Source of the DNA: Acipenser ruthenus
Lineage: Eukaryota > Chordata > Actinopteri > Acipenseriformes > Acipenseridae
Length of the DNA: 64,000 nt
NCBI RefSeq assembly: GCF_902713425.1
Contig: NC_081217.1
Location: forward strand, 12,103,585-12,167,584
Direction: 5' to 3'
The position numbers and the translations under genes were made by a program. The notes beneath the pieces were generated by a model that was not told the DNA's origin, did not search any database, and worked only from the letters and a program-made list of their open reading frames with translations. Shown in pieces: positions 46,890 to 60,637 of the stretch (within the stretch, counting starts at the first letter, position 1; each line of letters opens with the position of its first letter).

Positions 46890-49406
46890 TTACACCGACG
46901 ACTTTGCACAACGCTGCAGCACACTGCTGAACCTCCCATGTCTGACGCTGCAGTAAATCACCTGGCGTGTGCGTGTACTTGTTCTTTTTCTGTTTATATT
47001 AAGGAGGGCGACAGGTTTTGTCGCATTTTGTATGGAATCACAAGGACACTCCTCTTACTGAAAGAAAATATACTGCAAACAGAGCGATCGCTTCACGGTT
47101 TGAATCAAAATCAGAACAGTCTGTTAGCAAATGAACTTCATCAAAAAACCACAAAGGCATTACATAAATGTTACAGATATATTTCGTAGACAGAACAGTT
47201 GTAACATATTTGAGTACATTTCTAAACAATCTGCTAATAACAGACATAATCTCAAAGCGCTATAATTTATTTTCAGATCTTATGAAAGACAAGTATGGTT
47301 GCGCATTATATCACAGAAAACAGGATAATCCTAGCGCTTCATTTAATCCCTCGGGTTGTACCATATGGAGATAGAAGATCCATTTGGATTCACATTGTAA
47401 TAGTTTTTGATCGAGATTATCACGTCCTCGAGCTTGAAATATTTTTTGTATGCTGCGGTATTTCAGATCTGAAATGGAATGTTTGGCATCTACGAAATGT
47501 CTAGCTAGTGGTGAATGGATATCTTTTCTCCTAATTGAACTTTTATGCTTGCTCATCAATGCGCAATCGTCACTGTCTAGTAGTTTTACCAACATATTGC
47601 AAATGGCAAGGACAAAAAAACAAATAAATGACATGCGTTGAAGCACAGGTCATCACTTGTAAGACACTGTACTCTTTTTTCGTTGTATGGCTTGTAAAAC
47701 GCAAACGCATTATCACAGGCGGCACAATTACGACATGGAAAATAATCCAGTAGATTTGTCCAGTACACCTAGATCTCTCGAACATGTCAATGAGTCAGCC
47801 CTTAATAAACACTGTCCGTGTTCATTTCTGTGTATATGACATTGTCTATAACCAATATCTGTTATGTAAGCGTATTGGTATGAAACCAATCGCAATTAAT
47901 GCGATCCGTGTTTTCAGTCAGTTTGATAGTTTTAATCAATCATCGAAAAAGCAGCAGTGCTTTGCAACTGTAGTTCATCTTTCTTACGTTTTGGTAAGAC
48001 ACCCACTCAGAACGTGTCCGCTTCCTCCAGCCCCCTAAGGAACACTGGAGCGGTCATCAATAACAGCGAGCAGTTGGTCAAAAACAACACTCGCTGTCTT
48101 CTTCACGCTCAAAAACGAACACTCTCACTCTTCCTCGTGGGTAGCGAGCCCAAACACTTTCAAAACGCATTTCGCTAGCAAATCACTATAGAAATGATCC
48201 CTGAAAGTATTGTTTTATGGGCAAGTGGCCGACCGTCTCCCTCCAACTCTGAGTGGCACCGGTAGCTGTGCCGGTGACAAATAAACAGGAGCACTTTCAT
48301 ATAATGCAATTGCTGTAGCCCAGTGAGTTGTTACAATAACATTTCAAACTCATTCCAGACTGCAGGCGGTTAAAAGCTTAATTGGGTTCAATTTTTTGGT
48401 ATGATTTAAAAAGTACGAGCCAGTTGCCTCATTTGCATTGCCTGCCTTCCTCCTTTGCACTGTGACGTCTATCAAATGTGTGCTTAAAATCTGATGAATA
48501 CGATTCCCATTTGAACCGTAAATATTTTAATTATACGCATACAGTGTTCTGTTGGGCTCCGAGGGTGTTATCTAATAAAACAACGTAATCGGTGAGCGCG
48601 TTCGGCTTAACCAAAACGTTGCTGTTTCAAGCCCACGCAGGGACGAGGCATTCTTTTTGTCAATCGCCTTTCTGTCAAGCCAGTAAACCTGTATATAATA
48701 AGAAACATTCAACAGCTCGGAAACACCATAATAGAATCCAATGCGTTTACAAATGTGTTTTGAAACTGTTCATTTTTCACCCAAATGCGGTTCTCAAAAA
48801 TTGTTTTGCCTACATTTTTCTATTGCTATTATTATTTTTTCCAGAGTAAGACGAAAAAGCAAACATCCATGAAATAGGTAAACACTGCTACAGCGCTTGA
48901 ACTGTCTCAACAAACGTTCAGCTCTAAAACGTGTACATTGAAAGTCTATTAACATCTTTAACACAATCATGTGTGTTCCAATAGCGGCTATTCCACATGG
49001 TGATCAATAAAGTGAATGCTGGCTTTGTTCACATATTAGCAAGACGTTTTCAGGATTCACGCATATTCTGAACAAGCACACTAGAATATGGTAATGAAAG
49101 GACAGGAAAATAACAGGTTTATTGGCTTTGGTCTTGTATCGTCACCCTGACTACTGTCAGGTAAGGAAGTGGCATTAATCAAAACGTAATTATGTAAGGT
49201 TACCAATGCGCAAATACAAAGCATATTAAAACTTCTTCACAATCTTAAATCTTCCCACATGCATTTCAAACACTTACTGATAAGTACGGCCCTTTCCCAA
49301 TGTAACTGCTTTGTTTGAACACCAAAGATGGCTTGGATATTTATGAAACCACGATACTATTGTTCCCACTTTCTTTAGAACTACCAAATGTGCGCTTCCC
49401 ATGTCA

Positions 49407-49480
49407 GCCCTAGTGGCCTAATGGCTAAGGCCACTGGCCTCCTAAGCCAGGGATAGTGGGTTCGAGTCCCATCTGGGGTG
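49407..49480 (+). tRNA. tRNA-Arg-CCT: tRNA-Arg(CCT), unit 14
   Basis: Identical to unit 1. Confidence 0.92.
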
Positions 49481-49917
49481 GGGTTTTGTTATAAAATCGA
49501 ACATAATTGTGTTATGTTTTATTGGCATGTGATATTTTGTAGATCTTGTTATCTGCTAAGTCCGCTCACGCTAGCCACAACGTGCTTGAGTGCTGTGGCA
49601 GCAGCCATGAAGCAAGTCAGTTTTTCAGTTGAAATCAAGATCTACTTTGTTTTTTGTGTATGGGTGGTTTGAAAAGATCACTTAAATTGTTACGTATTTT
49701 GAAATAAAGATGTATTCATTATTATGAACGTTGACAGAAAGGATATTGTATTTACATTTCCCACGTGTGCTTGCCTTGTATAAATCGATGGAGTTTCAAC
49801 AAAGGCATTTGACTTCGGTTCATGTTAGCCTATACTGCCATCTGCAGCATTACCGCGGGTGTCTTTTACTTCTTTTGACAATAATATGGATCATTTCACA
49901 GTCCAATGTAAGAACAT

Positions 49918-49999
49918 GTAGTCGTGGCCGAGTGGTTAAGGCGATGGACTAGAAATCCATTGGGGTTTCCCCGCGCAGGTTCGAATCCTGCCGACTACG
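49918..49999 (+). tRNA. tRNA-Ser-AGA: tRNA-Ser(AGA), unit 15
   Basis: Identical to unit 1. Confidence 0.98.
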
Positions 50000-50164
50000 T
50001 AAGCTTTCTTTTTAATTGTATGTGTTCATTCCTAATACATGTTTAAAGATGAGGAATTTGAAATATTACTGGTTCTACTTCATATCGCACCGGTTCATTT
50101 TGTTAAAGAATGTTCATTTTGGCACCATTCCAAATGCTGTGGTTTCTTTAAAGAAGAAAAGTCA

Positions 50165-50238
50165 TGGCCCGTACGGGGATCGAACCCGCGACCTTGGCGT
50201 TATTAGCACCACGCTCTAACCAACTGAGCTAACCGGCC
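50165..50238 (-). tRNA. tRNA-Ile-AAT: tRNA-Ile(AAT), unit 15
   Basis: Identical to unit 2. Confidence 0.98.
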
Positions 50239-50526
50239 ACACACATGGAGCGCGTTAATAAAACCCGAGAAAAACAAGGCCTGCGGACATTATGATTACC
50301 AAGATGTTATGTTAAACTCAACAATAACACATTCAAAGTATTGGAAAGGCATAATTAGAGGTCTCATCTTTATGAGGCAGTTTAGCAGTGTGAAGAAAGT
50401 GGCGAGGTGCGGGCTTGCGGTGACTTTCTCTCATTTAAAAAGCTGTGATTTGAATACTAAAAAGAAAAACATGTAAAATTACCAAGCATTCGGTGGACGT
50501 TTTAGAAATAAATTAACAAGAACTGT

Positions 50527-50608
50527 TGTCAGAAGTGGGGTTCGAGCCCACGCCTCCATGGAGACTGCGACCTGACCACAGCGCCTTAGACCGCTCGGCC
50601 ATCCTGAC
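50527..50608 (-). tRNA. tRNA-Leu-CAG: tRNA-Leu(CAG), unit 15 (C54 form)
   Basis: Identical to unit 2. Confidence 0.9.
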
Positions 50609-53125
50609 TTACACCGACGACTTTGCACAACGCTGCAGCACACTGCTGAACCTCCCATGTCTGACGCTGCAGTAAATCACCTGGCGTGTGCGTGTACTTG
50701 TTCTTTTTCTGTTTATATTAAGGAGGGCGACAGGTTTTGTCGCATTTTGTATGGAATCACAAGGACACTCCTCTTACTGAAAGAAAATATACTGCAAACA
50801 GAGCGATCGCTTCACGGTTTGAATCAAAATCAGAACAGTCTGTTAGCAAATGAACTTCATCAAAAAACCACAAAGGCATTACATAAATGTTACAGATATA
50901 TTTCGTAGACAGAACAGTTGTAACATATTTGAGTACATTTCTAAACAATCTGCTAATAACAGACATAATCTCAAAGCGCTATAATTTATTTTCAGATCTT
51001 ATGAAAGACAAGTATGGTTGCGCATTATATCACAGAAAACAGGATAATCCTAGCGCTTCATTTAATCCCTCGGGTTGTACCATATGGAGATAGAAGATCC
51101 ATTTGGATTCACATTGTAATAGTTTTTGATCGAGATTATCACGTCCTCGAGCTTGAAATATTTTTTGTATGCTGCGGTATTTCAGATCTGAAATGGAATG
51201 TTTGGCATCTACGAAATGTCTAGCTAGTGGTGAATGGATATCTTTTCTCCTAATTGAACTTTTATGCTTGCTCATCAATGCGCAATCGTCACTGTCTAGT
51301 AGTTTTACCAACATATTGCAAATGGCAAGGACAAAAAAACAAATAAATGACATGCGTTGAAGCACAGGTCATCACTTGTAAGACACTGTACTCTTTTTTC
51401 GTTGTATGGCTTGTAAAACGCAAACGCATTATCACAGGCGGCACAATTACGACATGGAAAATAATCCAGTAGATTTGTCCAGTACACCTAGATCTCTCGA
51501 ACATGTCAATGAGTCAGCCCTTAATAAACACTGTCCGTGTTCATTTCTGTGTATATGACATTGTCTATAACCAATATCTGTTATGTAAGCGTATTGGTAT
51601 GAAACCAATCGCAATTAATGCGATCCGTGTTTTCAGTCAGTTTGATAGTTTTAATCAATCATCGAAAAAGCAGCAGTGCTTTGCAACTGTAGTTCATCTT
51701 TCTTACGTTTTGGTAAGACACCCACTCAGAACGTGTCCGCTTCCTCCAGCCCCCTAAGGAACACTGGAGCGGTCATCAATAACAGCGAGCAGTTGGTCAA
51801 AAACAACACTCGCTGTCTTCTTCACGCTCAAAAACGAACACTCTCACTCTTCCTCGTGGGTAGCGAGCCCAAACACTTTCAAAACGCATTTCGCTAGCAA
51901 CTCACTATAGAAATGATCCCTGAAAGTATTGTTTTATGGGCAAGTGGCCGACCGTCTCCCTCCAACTCTGAGTGGCACCGGTAGCTGTGCCGGTGACAAA
52001 TAAACAGGAGCACTTTCATATAATGCAATTGCTGTAGCCCAGTGAGTTGTTACAATAACATTTCAAACTCATTCCAGACTGCAGGCGGTTAAAAGCTTAA
52101 TTGGGTTCAATTTTTTGGTATGATTTAAAAAGTACGAGCCAGTTGCCTCATTTGCATTGCCTGCCTTCCTCCTTTGCACTGTGACGTCTATCAAATGTGT
52201 GCTTAAAATCTGATGAATACGATTCCCATTTGAACCGTAAATATTTTAATTATACGCATACAGTGTTCTGTTGGGCTCCGAGGGTGTTATCTAATAAAAC
52301 AACGTAATCGGTGAGCGCGTTCGGCTTAACCAAAACGTTGCTGTTTCAAGCCCACGCAGGGACGAGGCATTCTTTTTGTCAATCGCCTTTCTGTCAAGCC
52401 AGTAAACCTGTATATAATAAGAAACATTCAACAGCTCGGAAACACCATAATAGAATCCAATGCGTTTACAAATGTGTTTTGAAACTGTTCATTTTTCACC
52501 CAAATGCGGTTCTCAAAAATTGTTTTGCCTACATTTTTCTATTGCTATTATTATTTTTTCCAGAGTAAGACGAAAAAGCAAACATCCATGAAATAGGTAA
52601 ACACTGCTACAGCGCTTGAACTGTCTCAACAAACGTTCAGCTCTAAAACGTGTACATTGAAAGTCTATTAACATCTTTAACACAATCATGTGTGTTCCAA
52701 TAGCGGCTATTCCACATGGTGATCAATAAAGTGAATGCTGGCTTTGTTCACATATTAGCAAGACGTTTTCAGGATTCACGCATATTCTGAACAAGCACAC
52801 TAGAATATGGTAATGAAAGGACAGGAAAATAACAGGTTTATTGGCTTTGGTCTTGTATCGTCACCCTGACTACTGTCAGGTAAGGAAGTGGCATTAATCA
52901 AAACGTAATTATGTAAGGTTACCAATGCGCAAATACGAAGCATATTAAAACTTCTTCACAATCTTAAATCTTCCCACATGCATTTCAAACACTTACTGAT
53001 AAGTACGGCCCTTTCCCAATGTAACTGCTTTGTTTGAACACCAAAGATGGCTTGGATATTTATGAAACCACGATACTATTGTTCCCACTTTCTTTAGAAC
53101 TACCAAATGTGCGCTTCCCATGTCA

Positions 53126-53199
53126 GCCCTAGTGGCCTAATGGCTAAGGCCACTGGCCTCCTAAGCCAGGGATAGTGGGTTCGAGTCCCATCTGGGGTG
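53126..53199 (+). tRNA. tRNA-Arg-CCT: tRNA-Arg(CCT), unit 15
   Basis: Identical to unit 1. Confidence 0.92.
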
Positions 53200-53636
53200 G
53201 GGTTTTGTTATAAAATCGAACATAATTGTGTTATGTTTTATTGGCATGTGATATTTTGTAGATCTTGTTATCTGCTAAGTCCGCTCACGCTAGCCACAAC
53301 GTGCTTGAGTGCTGTGGCAGCAGCCATGAAGCAAGTCAGTTTTTCAGTTGAAATCAAGATCTACTTTGTTTTTTGTGTATGGGTGGTTTGAAAAGATCAC
53401 TTAAATTGTTACGTATTTTGAAATAAAGATGTATTCATTATTATGAACGTTGACAGAAAGGATATTGTATTTACATTTCCCACGTGTGCTTGCCTTGTAT
53501 AAATCGATGGAGTTTCAACAAAGGCATTTGACTTCGGTTCATGTTAGCCTATACTGCCATCTGCAGCATTACCGCGGGTGTCTTTTACTTCTTTTGACAA
53601 TAATATGGATCATTTCACAGTCCAATGTAAGAACAT

Positions 53637-53718
53637 GTAGTCGTGGCCGAGTGGTTAAGGCGATGGACTAGAAATCCATTGGGGTTTCCCCGCGCAGGTT
53701 CGAATCCTGCCGACTACG
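53637..53718 (+). tRNA. tRNA-Ser-AGA: tRNA-Ser(AGA), unit 16
   Basis: Identical to unit 1. Confidence 0.98.
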
Positions 53719-53883
53719 TAAGCTTTCTTTTTAATTGTATGTGTTCATTCCTAATACATGTTTAAAGATGAGGAATTTGAAATATTACTGGTTCTACTTC
53801 ATATCGCACCGGTTCATTTTGTTAAAGAATGTTCATTTTGGCACCATTCCAAATGCTGTGGTTTCTTTAAAGAAGAAAAGTCA

Positions 53884-53957
53884 TGGCCCGTACGGGGATC
53901 GAACCCGCGACCTTGGCGTTATTAGCACCACGCTCTAACCAACTGAGCTAACCGGCC
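53884..53957 (-). tRNA. tRNA-Ile-AAT: tRNA-Ile(AAT), unit 16
   Basis: Identical to unit 2. Confidence 0.98.
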
Positions 53958-54245
53958 ACACACATGGAGCGCGTTAATAAAACCCGAGAAAAACAAGGCC
54001 TGCGGACATTATGATTACCAAGATGTTATGTTAAACTCAACAATAACACATTCAAAGTATTGGAAAGGCATAATTAGAGGTCTCATCTTTATGAGGCAGT
54101 TTAGCAGTGTGAAGAAAGTGGCGAGGTGCGGGCTTGCGGTGACTTTCTCTCATTTAAAAAGCTGTGATTTGAATACTAAAAAGAAAAACATGTAAAATTA
54201 CCAAGCATTCGGTGGACGTTTTAGAAATAAATTAACAAGAAATGT

Positions 54246-54327
54246 TGTCAGAAGTGGGGTTCGAGCCCACGCCTCCATGGAGACTGCGACCTGACCACAG
54301 CGCCTTAGACCGCTCGGCCATCCTGAC
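54246..54327 (-). tRNA. tRNA-Leu-CAG: tRNA-Leu(CAG), unit 16 (C54 form)
   Basis: Gene identical to unit 2, with the unit 14 trailer variant. Confidence 0.9.
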
Positions 54328-56844
54328 TTACACCGACGACTTTGCACAACGCTGCAGCACACTGCTGAACCTCCCATGTCTGACGCTGCAGTAAATCACC
54401 TGGCGTGTGCGTGTACTTGTTCTTTTTCTGTTTATATTAAGGAGGGCGACAGGTTTTGTCGCATTTTGTATGGAATCACAAGGACACTCCTCTTACTGAA
54501 AGAAAATATACTGCAAACAGAGCGATCGCTTCACGGTTTGAATCAAAATCAGAACAGTCTGTTAGCAAATGAACTTCATCAAAAAACCACAAAGGCATTA
54601 CATAAATGTTACAGATATATTTCGTAGACAGAACAGTTGTAACATATTTGAGTACATTTCTAAACAATCTGCTAATAACAGACATAATCTCAAAGCGCTA
54701 TAATTTATTTTCAGATCTTATGAAAGACAAGTATGGTTGCGCATTATATCACAGAAAACAGGATAATCCTAGCGCTTCATTTAATCCCTCGGGTTGTACC
54801 ATATGGAGATAGAAGATCCATTTGGATTCACATTGTAATAGTTTTTGATCGAGATTATCACGTCCTCGAGCTTGAAATATTTTTTGTATGCTGCGGTATT
54901 TCAGATCTGAAATGGAATGTTTGGCATCTACGAAATGTCTAGCTAGTGGTGAATGGATATCTTTTCTCCTAATTGAACTTTTATGCTTGCTCATCAATGC
55001 GCAATCGTCACTGTCTAGTAGTTTTACCAACATATTGCAAATGGCAAGGACAAAAAAACAAATAAATGACATGCGTTGAAGCACAGGTCATCACTTGTAA
55101 GACACTGTACTCTTTTTTCGTTGTATGGCTTGTAAAACGCAAACGCATTATCACAGGCGGCACAATTACGACATGGAAAATAATCCAGTAGATTTGTCCA
55201 GTACACCTAGATCTCTCGAACATGTCAATGAGTCAGCCCTTAATAAACACTGTCCGTGTTCATTTCTGTGTATATGACATTGTCTATAACCAATATCTGT
55301 TATGTAAGCGTATTGGTATGAAACCAATCGCAATTAATGCGATCCGTGTTTTCAGTCAGTTTGATAGTTTTAATCAATCATCGAAAAAGCAGCAGTGCTT
55401 TGCAACTGTAGTTCATCTTTCTTACGTTTTGGTAAGACACCCACTCAGAACGTGTCCGCTTCCTCCAGCCCCCTAAGGAACACTGGAGCGGTCATCAATA
55501 ACAGCGAGCAGTTGGTCAAAAACAACACTCGCTGTCTTCTTCACGCTCAAAAACGAACACTCTCACTCTTCCTCGTGGGTAGCGAGCCCAAACACTTTCA
55601 AAACGCATTTCGCTAGCAAATCACTATAGAAATGATCCCTGAAAGTATTGTTTTATGGGCAAGTGGCCGACCGTCTCCCTCCAACTCTGAGTGGCACCGG
55701 TAGCTGTGCCGGTGACAAATAAACAGGAGCACTTTCATATAATGCAATTGCTGTAGCCCAGTGAGTTGTTACAATAACATTTCAAACTCATTCCAGACTG
55801 CAGGCGGTTAAAAGCTTAATTGGGTTCAATTTTTTGGTATGATTTAAAAAGTACGAGCCAGTTGCCTCATTTGCATTGCCTGCCTTCCTCCTTTGCACTG
55901 TGACGTCTATCAAATGTGTGCTTAAAATCTGATGAATACGATTCCCATTTGAACCGTAAATATTTTAATTATACGCATACAGTGTTCTGTTGGGCTCCGA
56001 GGGTGTTATCTAATAAAACAACGTAATCGGTGAGCGCGTTCGGCTTAACCAAAACGTTGCTGTTTCAAGCCCACGCAGGGACGAGGCATTCTTTTTGTCA
56101 ATCGCCTTTCTGTCAAGCCAGTAAACCTGTATATAATAAGAAACATTCAACAGCTCGGAAACACCATAATAGAATCCAATGCGTTTACAAATGTGTTTTG
56201 AAACTGTTCATTTTTCACCCAAATGCGGTTCTCAAAAATTGTTTTGCCTACATTTTTCTATTGCTATTATTATTTTTTCCAGAGTAAGACGAAAAAGCAA
56301 ACATCCATGAAATAGGTAAACACTGCTACAGCGCTTGAACTGTCTCAACAAACATTCAGCTCTAAAACGTGTACATTGAAAGTCTATTAACATCTTTAAC
56401 ACAATCATGTGTGTTCCAATAGCGGCTATTCCACATGGTGATCAATAAAGTGAATGCTGGCTTTGTTCACATATTAGCAAGACGTTTTCAGGATTCACGC
56501 ATATTCTGAACAAGCACACTAGAATATGGTAATGAAAGGACAGGAAAATAACAGGTTTATTGGCTTTGGTCTTGTATCGTCACCCTGACTACTGTCAGGT
56601 AAGGAAGTGGCATTAATCAAAACGTAATTATGTAAGGTTACCAATGCGCAAATACGAAGCATATTAAAACTTCTTCACAATCTTAAATCTTCCCACATGC
56701 ATTTCAAACACTTACTGATAAGTACGGCCCTTTCCCAATGTAACTGCTTTGTTTGAACACCAAAGATGGCTTGGATATTTATGAAACCACGATACTATTG
56801 TTCCCACTTTCTTTAGAACTACCAAATGTGCGCTTCCCATGTCA

Positions 56845-56918
56845 GCCCTAGTGGCCTAATGGCTAAGGCCACTGGCCTCCTAAGCCAGGGATAGTGGGTT
56901 CGAGTCCCATCTGGGGTG
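56845..56918 (+). tRNA. tRNA-Arg-CCT: tRNA-Arg(CCT), unit 16
   Basis: Identical to unit 1. Confidence 0.92.
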
Positions 56919-57355
56919 GGGTTTTGTTATAAAATCGAACATAATTGTGTTATGTTTTATTGGCATGTGATATTTTGTAGATCTTGTTATCTGCTAAGTC
57001 CGCTCACGCTAGCCACAACGTGCTTGAGTGTTGTGGCAGCAGCCATGAAGCAAGTCAGTTTTTCAGTTGAAATCAAGATCTACTTTGTTTTTTGTGTATG
57101 GGTGGTTTGAAAAGATCACTTAAATTGTTACGTATTTTGAAATAAAGATGTATTCATTATTATGAACGTTGACAGAAAGGATATTGTATTTACATTTCCC
57201 ACGTGTGCTTGCCTTGTATAAATCGATGGAGTTTCAACAAAGGCATTTGACTTCGGTTCATGTTAGCCTATACTGCCATCTGCAGCATTACCGCGGGTGT
57301 CTTTTACTTCTTTTGACAATAATATGGATCATTTCACAGTCCAATGTAAGAACAT

Positions 57356-57437
57356 GTAGTCGTGGCCGAGTGGTTAAGGCGATGGACTAGAAATCCATTG
57401 GGGTTTCCCCGCGCAGGTTCGAATCCTGCCGACTACG
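57356..57437 (+). tRNA. tRNA-Ser-AGA: tRNA-Ser(AGA), unit 17
   Basis: Identical to unit 1. Confidence 0.98.
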
Positions 57438-57602
57438 TAAGCTTTCTTTTTAATTGTATGTGTTCATTCCTAATACATGTTTAAAGATGAGGAATTTGAA
57501 ATATTACTGGTTCTACTTCATATCGCACCGGTTCATTTTGTTAAAGAATGTTCATTTTGGCACCATTCCAAATGCTGTGGTTTCTTTAAAGAAGAAAAGT
57601 CA

Positions 57603-57676
57603 TGGCCCGTACGGGGATCGAACCCGCGACCTTGGCGTTATTAGCACCACGCTCTAACCAACTGAGCTAACCGGCC
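57603..57676 (-). tRNA. tRNA-Ile-AAT: tRNA-Ile(AAT), unit 17
   Basis: Identical to unit 2. Confidence 0.98.
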
Positions 57677-57964
57677 ACACACATGGAGCGCGTTAATAAA
57701 ACCCGAGAAAAACAAGGCCTGCGGACATTATGATTACCAAGATGTTATGTTAAACTCAACAATAACACATTCAAAGTATTGGAAAGGCATAATTAGAGGT
57801 CTCATCTTTATGAGGCAGTTTAGCAGTGTGAAGAAAGTGGCGAGGTGCGGGCTTGCGGTGACTTTCTCTCATTTAAAAAGCTGTGATTTGAATACTAAAA
57901 AGAAAAACATGTAAAATTACCAAGCATTCGGTGGACGTTTTAGAAATAAATTAACAAGAACTGT

Positions 57965-58046
57965 TGTCAGAAGTGGGGTTCGAGCCCACGCCTCCATGGA
58001 GACTGCGAACTGACCACAGCGCCTTAGACCGCTCGGCCATCCTGAC
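57965..58046 (-). tRNA. tRNA-Leu-CAG: tRNA-Leu(CAG), unit 17, G37 changed to T
   Basis: The + base at 58009 is A instead of C, so the anticodon loop reads GTCAGTT instead of GTCAGGT. The anticodon CAG is kept, but the base 3' to it, G37, becomes U. G37 of this tRNA is normally N1-methylated by TRMT5 to hold the reading frame, so this copy could not receive that mark. It also has C54. Confidence 0.87.
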
Positions 58047-60563
58047 TTACACCGACGACTTTGCACAACGCTGCAGCACACTGCTGAACCTCCCATGTCT
58101 GACGCTGCAGTAAATCACCTGGCGTGTGCGTGTACTTGTTCTTTTTCTGTTTATATTAAGGAGGGCGACAGGTTTTGTCGCATTTTGTATGGAATCACAA
58201 GGACACTCCTCTTACTGAAAGAAAATATACTGCAAACAGAGCGATCGCTTCACGGTTTGAATCAAAATCAGAACAGTCTGTTAGCAAATGAACTTCATCA
58301 AAAAACCACAAAGGCATTACATAAATGTTACAGATATATTTCGTAGACAGAACAGTTGTAACATATTTGAGTACATTTCTAAACAATCTGCTAATAACAG
58401 ACATAATCTCAAAGCGCTATAATTTATTTTCAGATCTTATGAAAGACAAGTATGGTTGCGCATTATATCACAGAAAACAGGATAATCCTAGCGCTTCATT
58501 TAATCCCTCGGGTTGTACCATATGGAGATAGAAGATCCATTTGGATTCACATTGTAATAGTTTTTGATCGAGATTATCACGTCCTCGAGCTTGAAATATT
58601 TTTTGTATGCTGCGGTATTTCAGATCTGAAATGGAATGTTTGGCATCTACGAAATGTCTAGCTAGTGGTGAATGGATATCTTTTCTCCTAATTGAACTTT
58701 TATGCTTGCTCATCAATGCGCAATCGTCACTGTCTAGTAGTTTTACCAACATATTGCAAATGGCAAGGACAAAAAAACAAATAAATGACATGCGTTGAAG
58801 CACAGGTCATCACTTGTAAGACACTGTACTCTTTTTTCGTTGTATGGCTTGTAAAACGCAAACGCATTATCACAGGCGGCACAATTACGACATGGAAAAT
58901 AATCCAGTAGATTTGTCCAGTACACCTAGATCTCTCGAACATGTCAATGAGTCAGCCCTTAATAAACACTGTCCGTGTTCATTTCTGTGTATATGACATT
59001 GTCTATAACCAATATCTGTTATGTAAGCGTATTGGTATGAAACCAATCGCAATTAATGCGATCCGTGTTTTCAGTCAGTTTGATAGTTTTAATCAATCAT
59101 CGAAAAAGCAGCAGTGCTTTGCAACTGTAGTTCATCTTTCTTACGTTTTGGTAAGACACCCACTCAGAACGTGTCCGCTTCCTCCAGCCCCCTAAGGAAC
59201 ACTGGAGCGGTCATCAATAACAGCGAGCAGTTGGTCAAAAACAACACTCGCTGTCTTCTTCACGCTCAAAAACGAACACTCTCACTCTTCCTCGTGGGTA
59301 GCGAGCCCAAACACTTTCAAAACGCATTTCGCTAGCAAATCACTATAGAAATGATCCCTGAAAGTATTGTTTTATGGGCAAGTGGCCGACCGTCTCCCTC
59401 CAACTCTGAGTGGCACCGGTAGCTGTGCCGGTGACAAATAAACAGGAGCACTTTCATATAATGCAATTGCTGTAGCCCAGTGAGTTGTTACAATAACATT
59501 TCAAACTCATTCCAGACTGCAGGCGGTTAAAAGCTTAATTGGGTTCAATTTTTTGGTATGATTTAAAAAGTACGAGCCAGTTGCCTCATTTGCATTGCCT
59601 GCCTTCCTCCTTTGCACTGTGACGTCTATCAAACGTGTGCTTAAAATCTGATGAATACGATTCCCATTTGAACCGTAAATATTTTAATTATACGCATACA
59701 GTGTTCTGTTGGGCTCCGAGGGTGTTATCTAATAAAACAACGTAATCGGTGAGCGCGTTCGGCTTAACCAAAACGTTGCTGTTTCAAGCCCACGCAGGGA
59801 CGAGGCATTCTTTTTGTCAATCGCCTTTCTGTCAAGCCAGTAAACCTGTATATAATAAGAAACATTCAACAGCTCGGAAACACCATAATAGAATCCAATG
59901 CGTTTACAAATGTGTTTTGAAACTGTTCATTTTTCACCCAAATGCGGTTCTCAAAAATTGTTTTGCCTACATTTTTCTATTGCTATTATTATTTTTTCCA
60001 GAGTAAGACGAAAAAGCAAACATCCATGAAATAGGTAAACACTGCTACAGCGCTTGAACTGTCTCAACAAACGTTCAGCTCTAAAACGTGTACATTGAAA
60101 GTCTATTAACATCTTTAACACAATCATGTGTGTTCCAATAGCGGCTATTCCACATGGTGATCAATAAAGTGAATGCTGGCTTTGTTCACATATTAGCAAG
60201 ACGTTTTCAGGATTCACGCATATTCTGAACAAGCACACTAGAATATGGTAATGAAAGGACAGGAAAATAACAGGTTTATTGGCTTTGGTCTTGTATCGTC
60301 ACCCTGACTACTGTCAGGTAAGGAAGTGGCATTAATCAAAACGTAATTATGTAAGGTTACCAATGCGCAAATACGAAGCATATTAAAACTTCTTCACAAT
60401 CTTAAATCTTCCCACATGCATTTCAAACACTTACTGATAAGTACGGCCCTTTCCCAATGTAACTGCTTTGTTTGAACACCAAAGATGGCTTGGATATTTA
60501 TGAAACCACGATACTATTGTTCCCACTTTCTTTAGAACTACCAAATGTGCGCTTCCCATGTCA

Positions 60564-60637
60564 GCCCTAGTGGCCTAATGGCTAAGGCCACTGGCCTCCT
60601 AAGCCAGGGATAGTGGGTTCGAGTCCCATCTGGGGTG
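60564..60637 (+). tRNA. tRNA-Arg-CCT: tRNA-Arg(CCT), unit 17
   Basis: Identical to unit 1. This is the last Arg copy in the window. Confidence 0.92.

Larger units (their letters stand above)
46199..49917 (+). repeat. Repeat unit 14 (subfamily D, 3719 bp)
   Basis: Shares GAAATGTTG (for GAACTGTTG, just 3' of tRNA-Leu) with unit 16, and AATACAAAGC with unit 12. Confidence 0.97.
49918..53636 (+). repeat. Repeat unit 15 (subfamily D, 3719 bp)
   Basis: Private base: AGCAACTCAC for AGCAAATCAC near 51901. Confidence 0.97.
53637..57355 (+). repeat. Repeat unit 16 (subfamily D, 3719 bp)
   Basis: Shares GAAATGTTG with unit 14. Private bases are AAACATTCAGC near 56353 and GAGTGTTGTGG near 57030. Confidence 0.97.
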
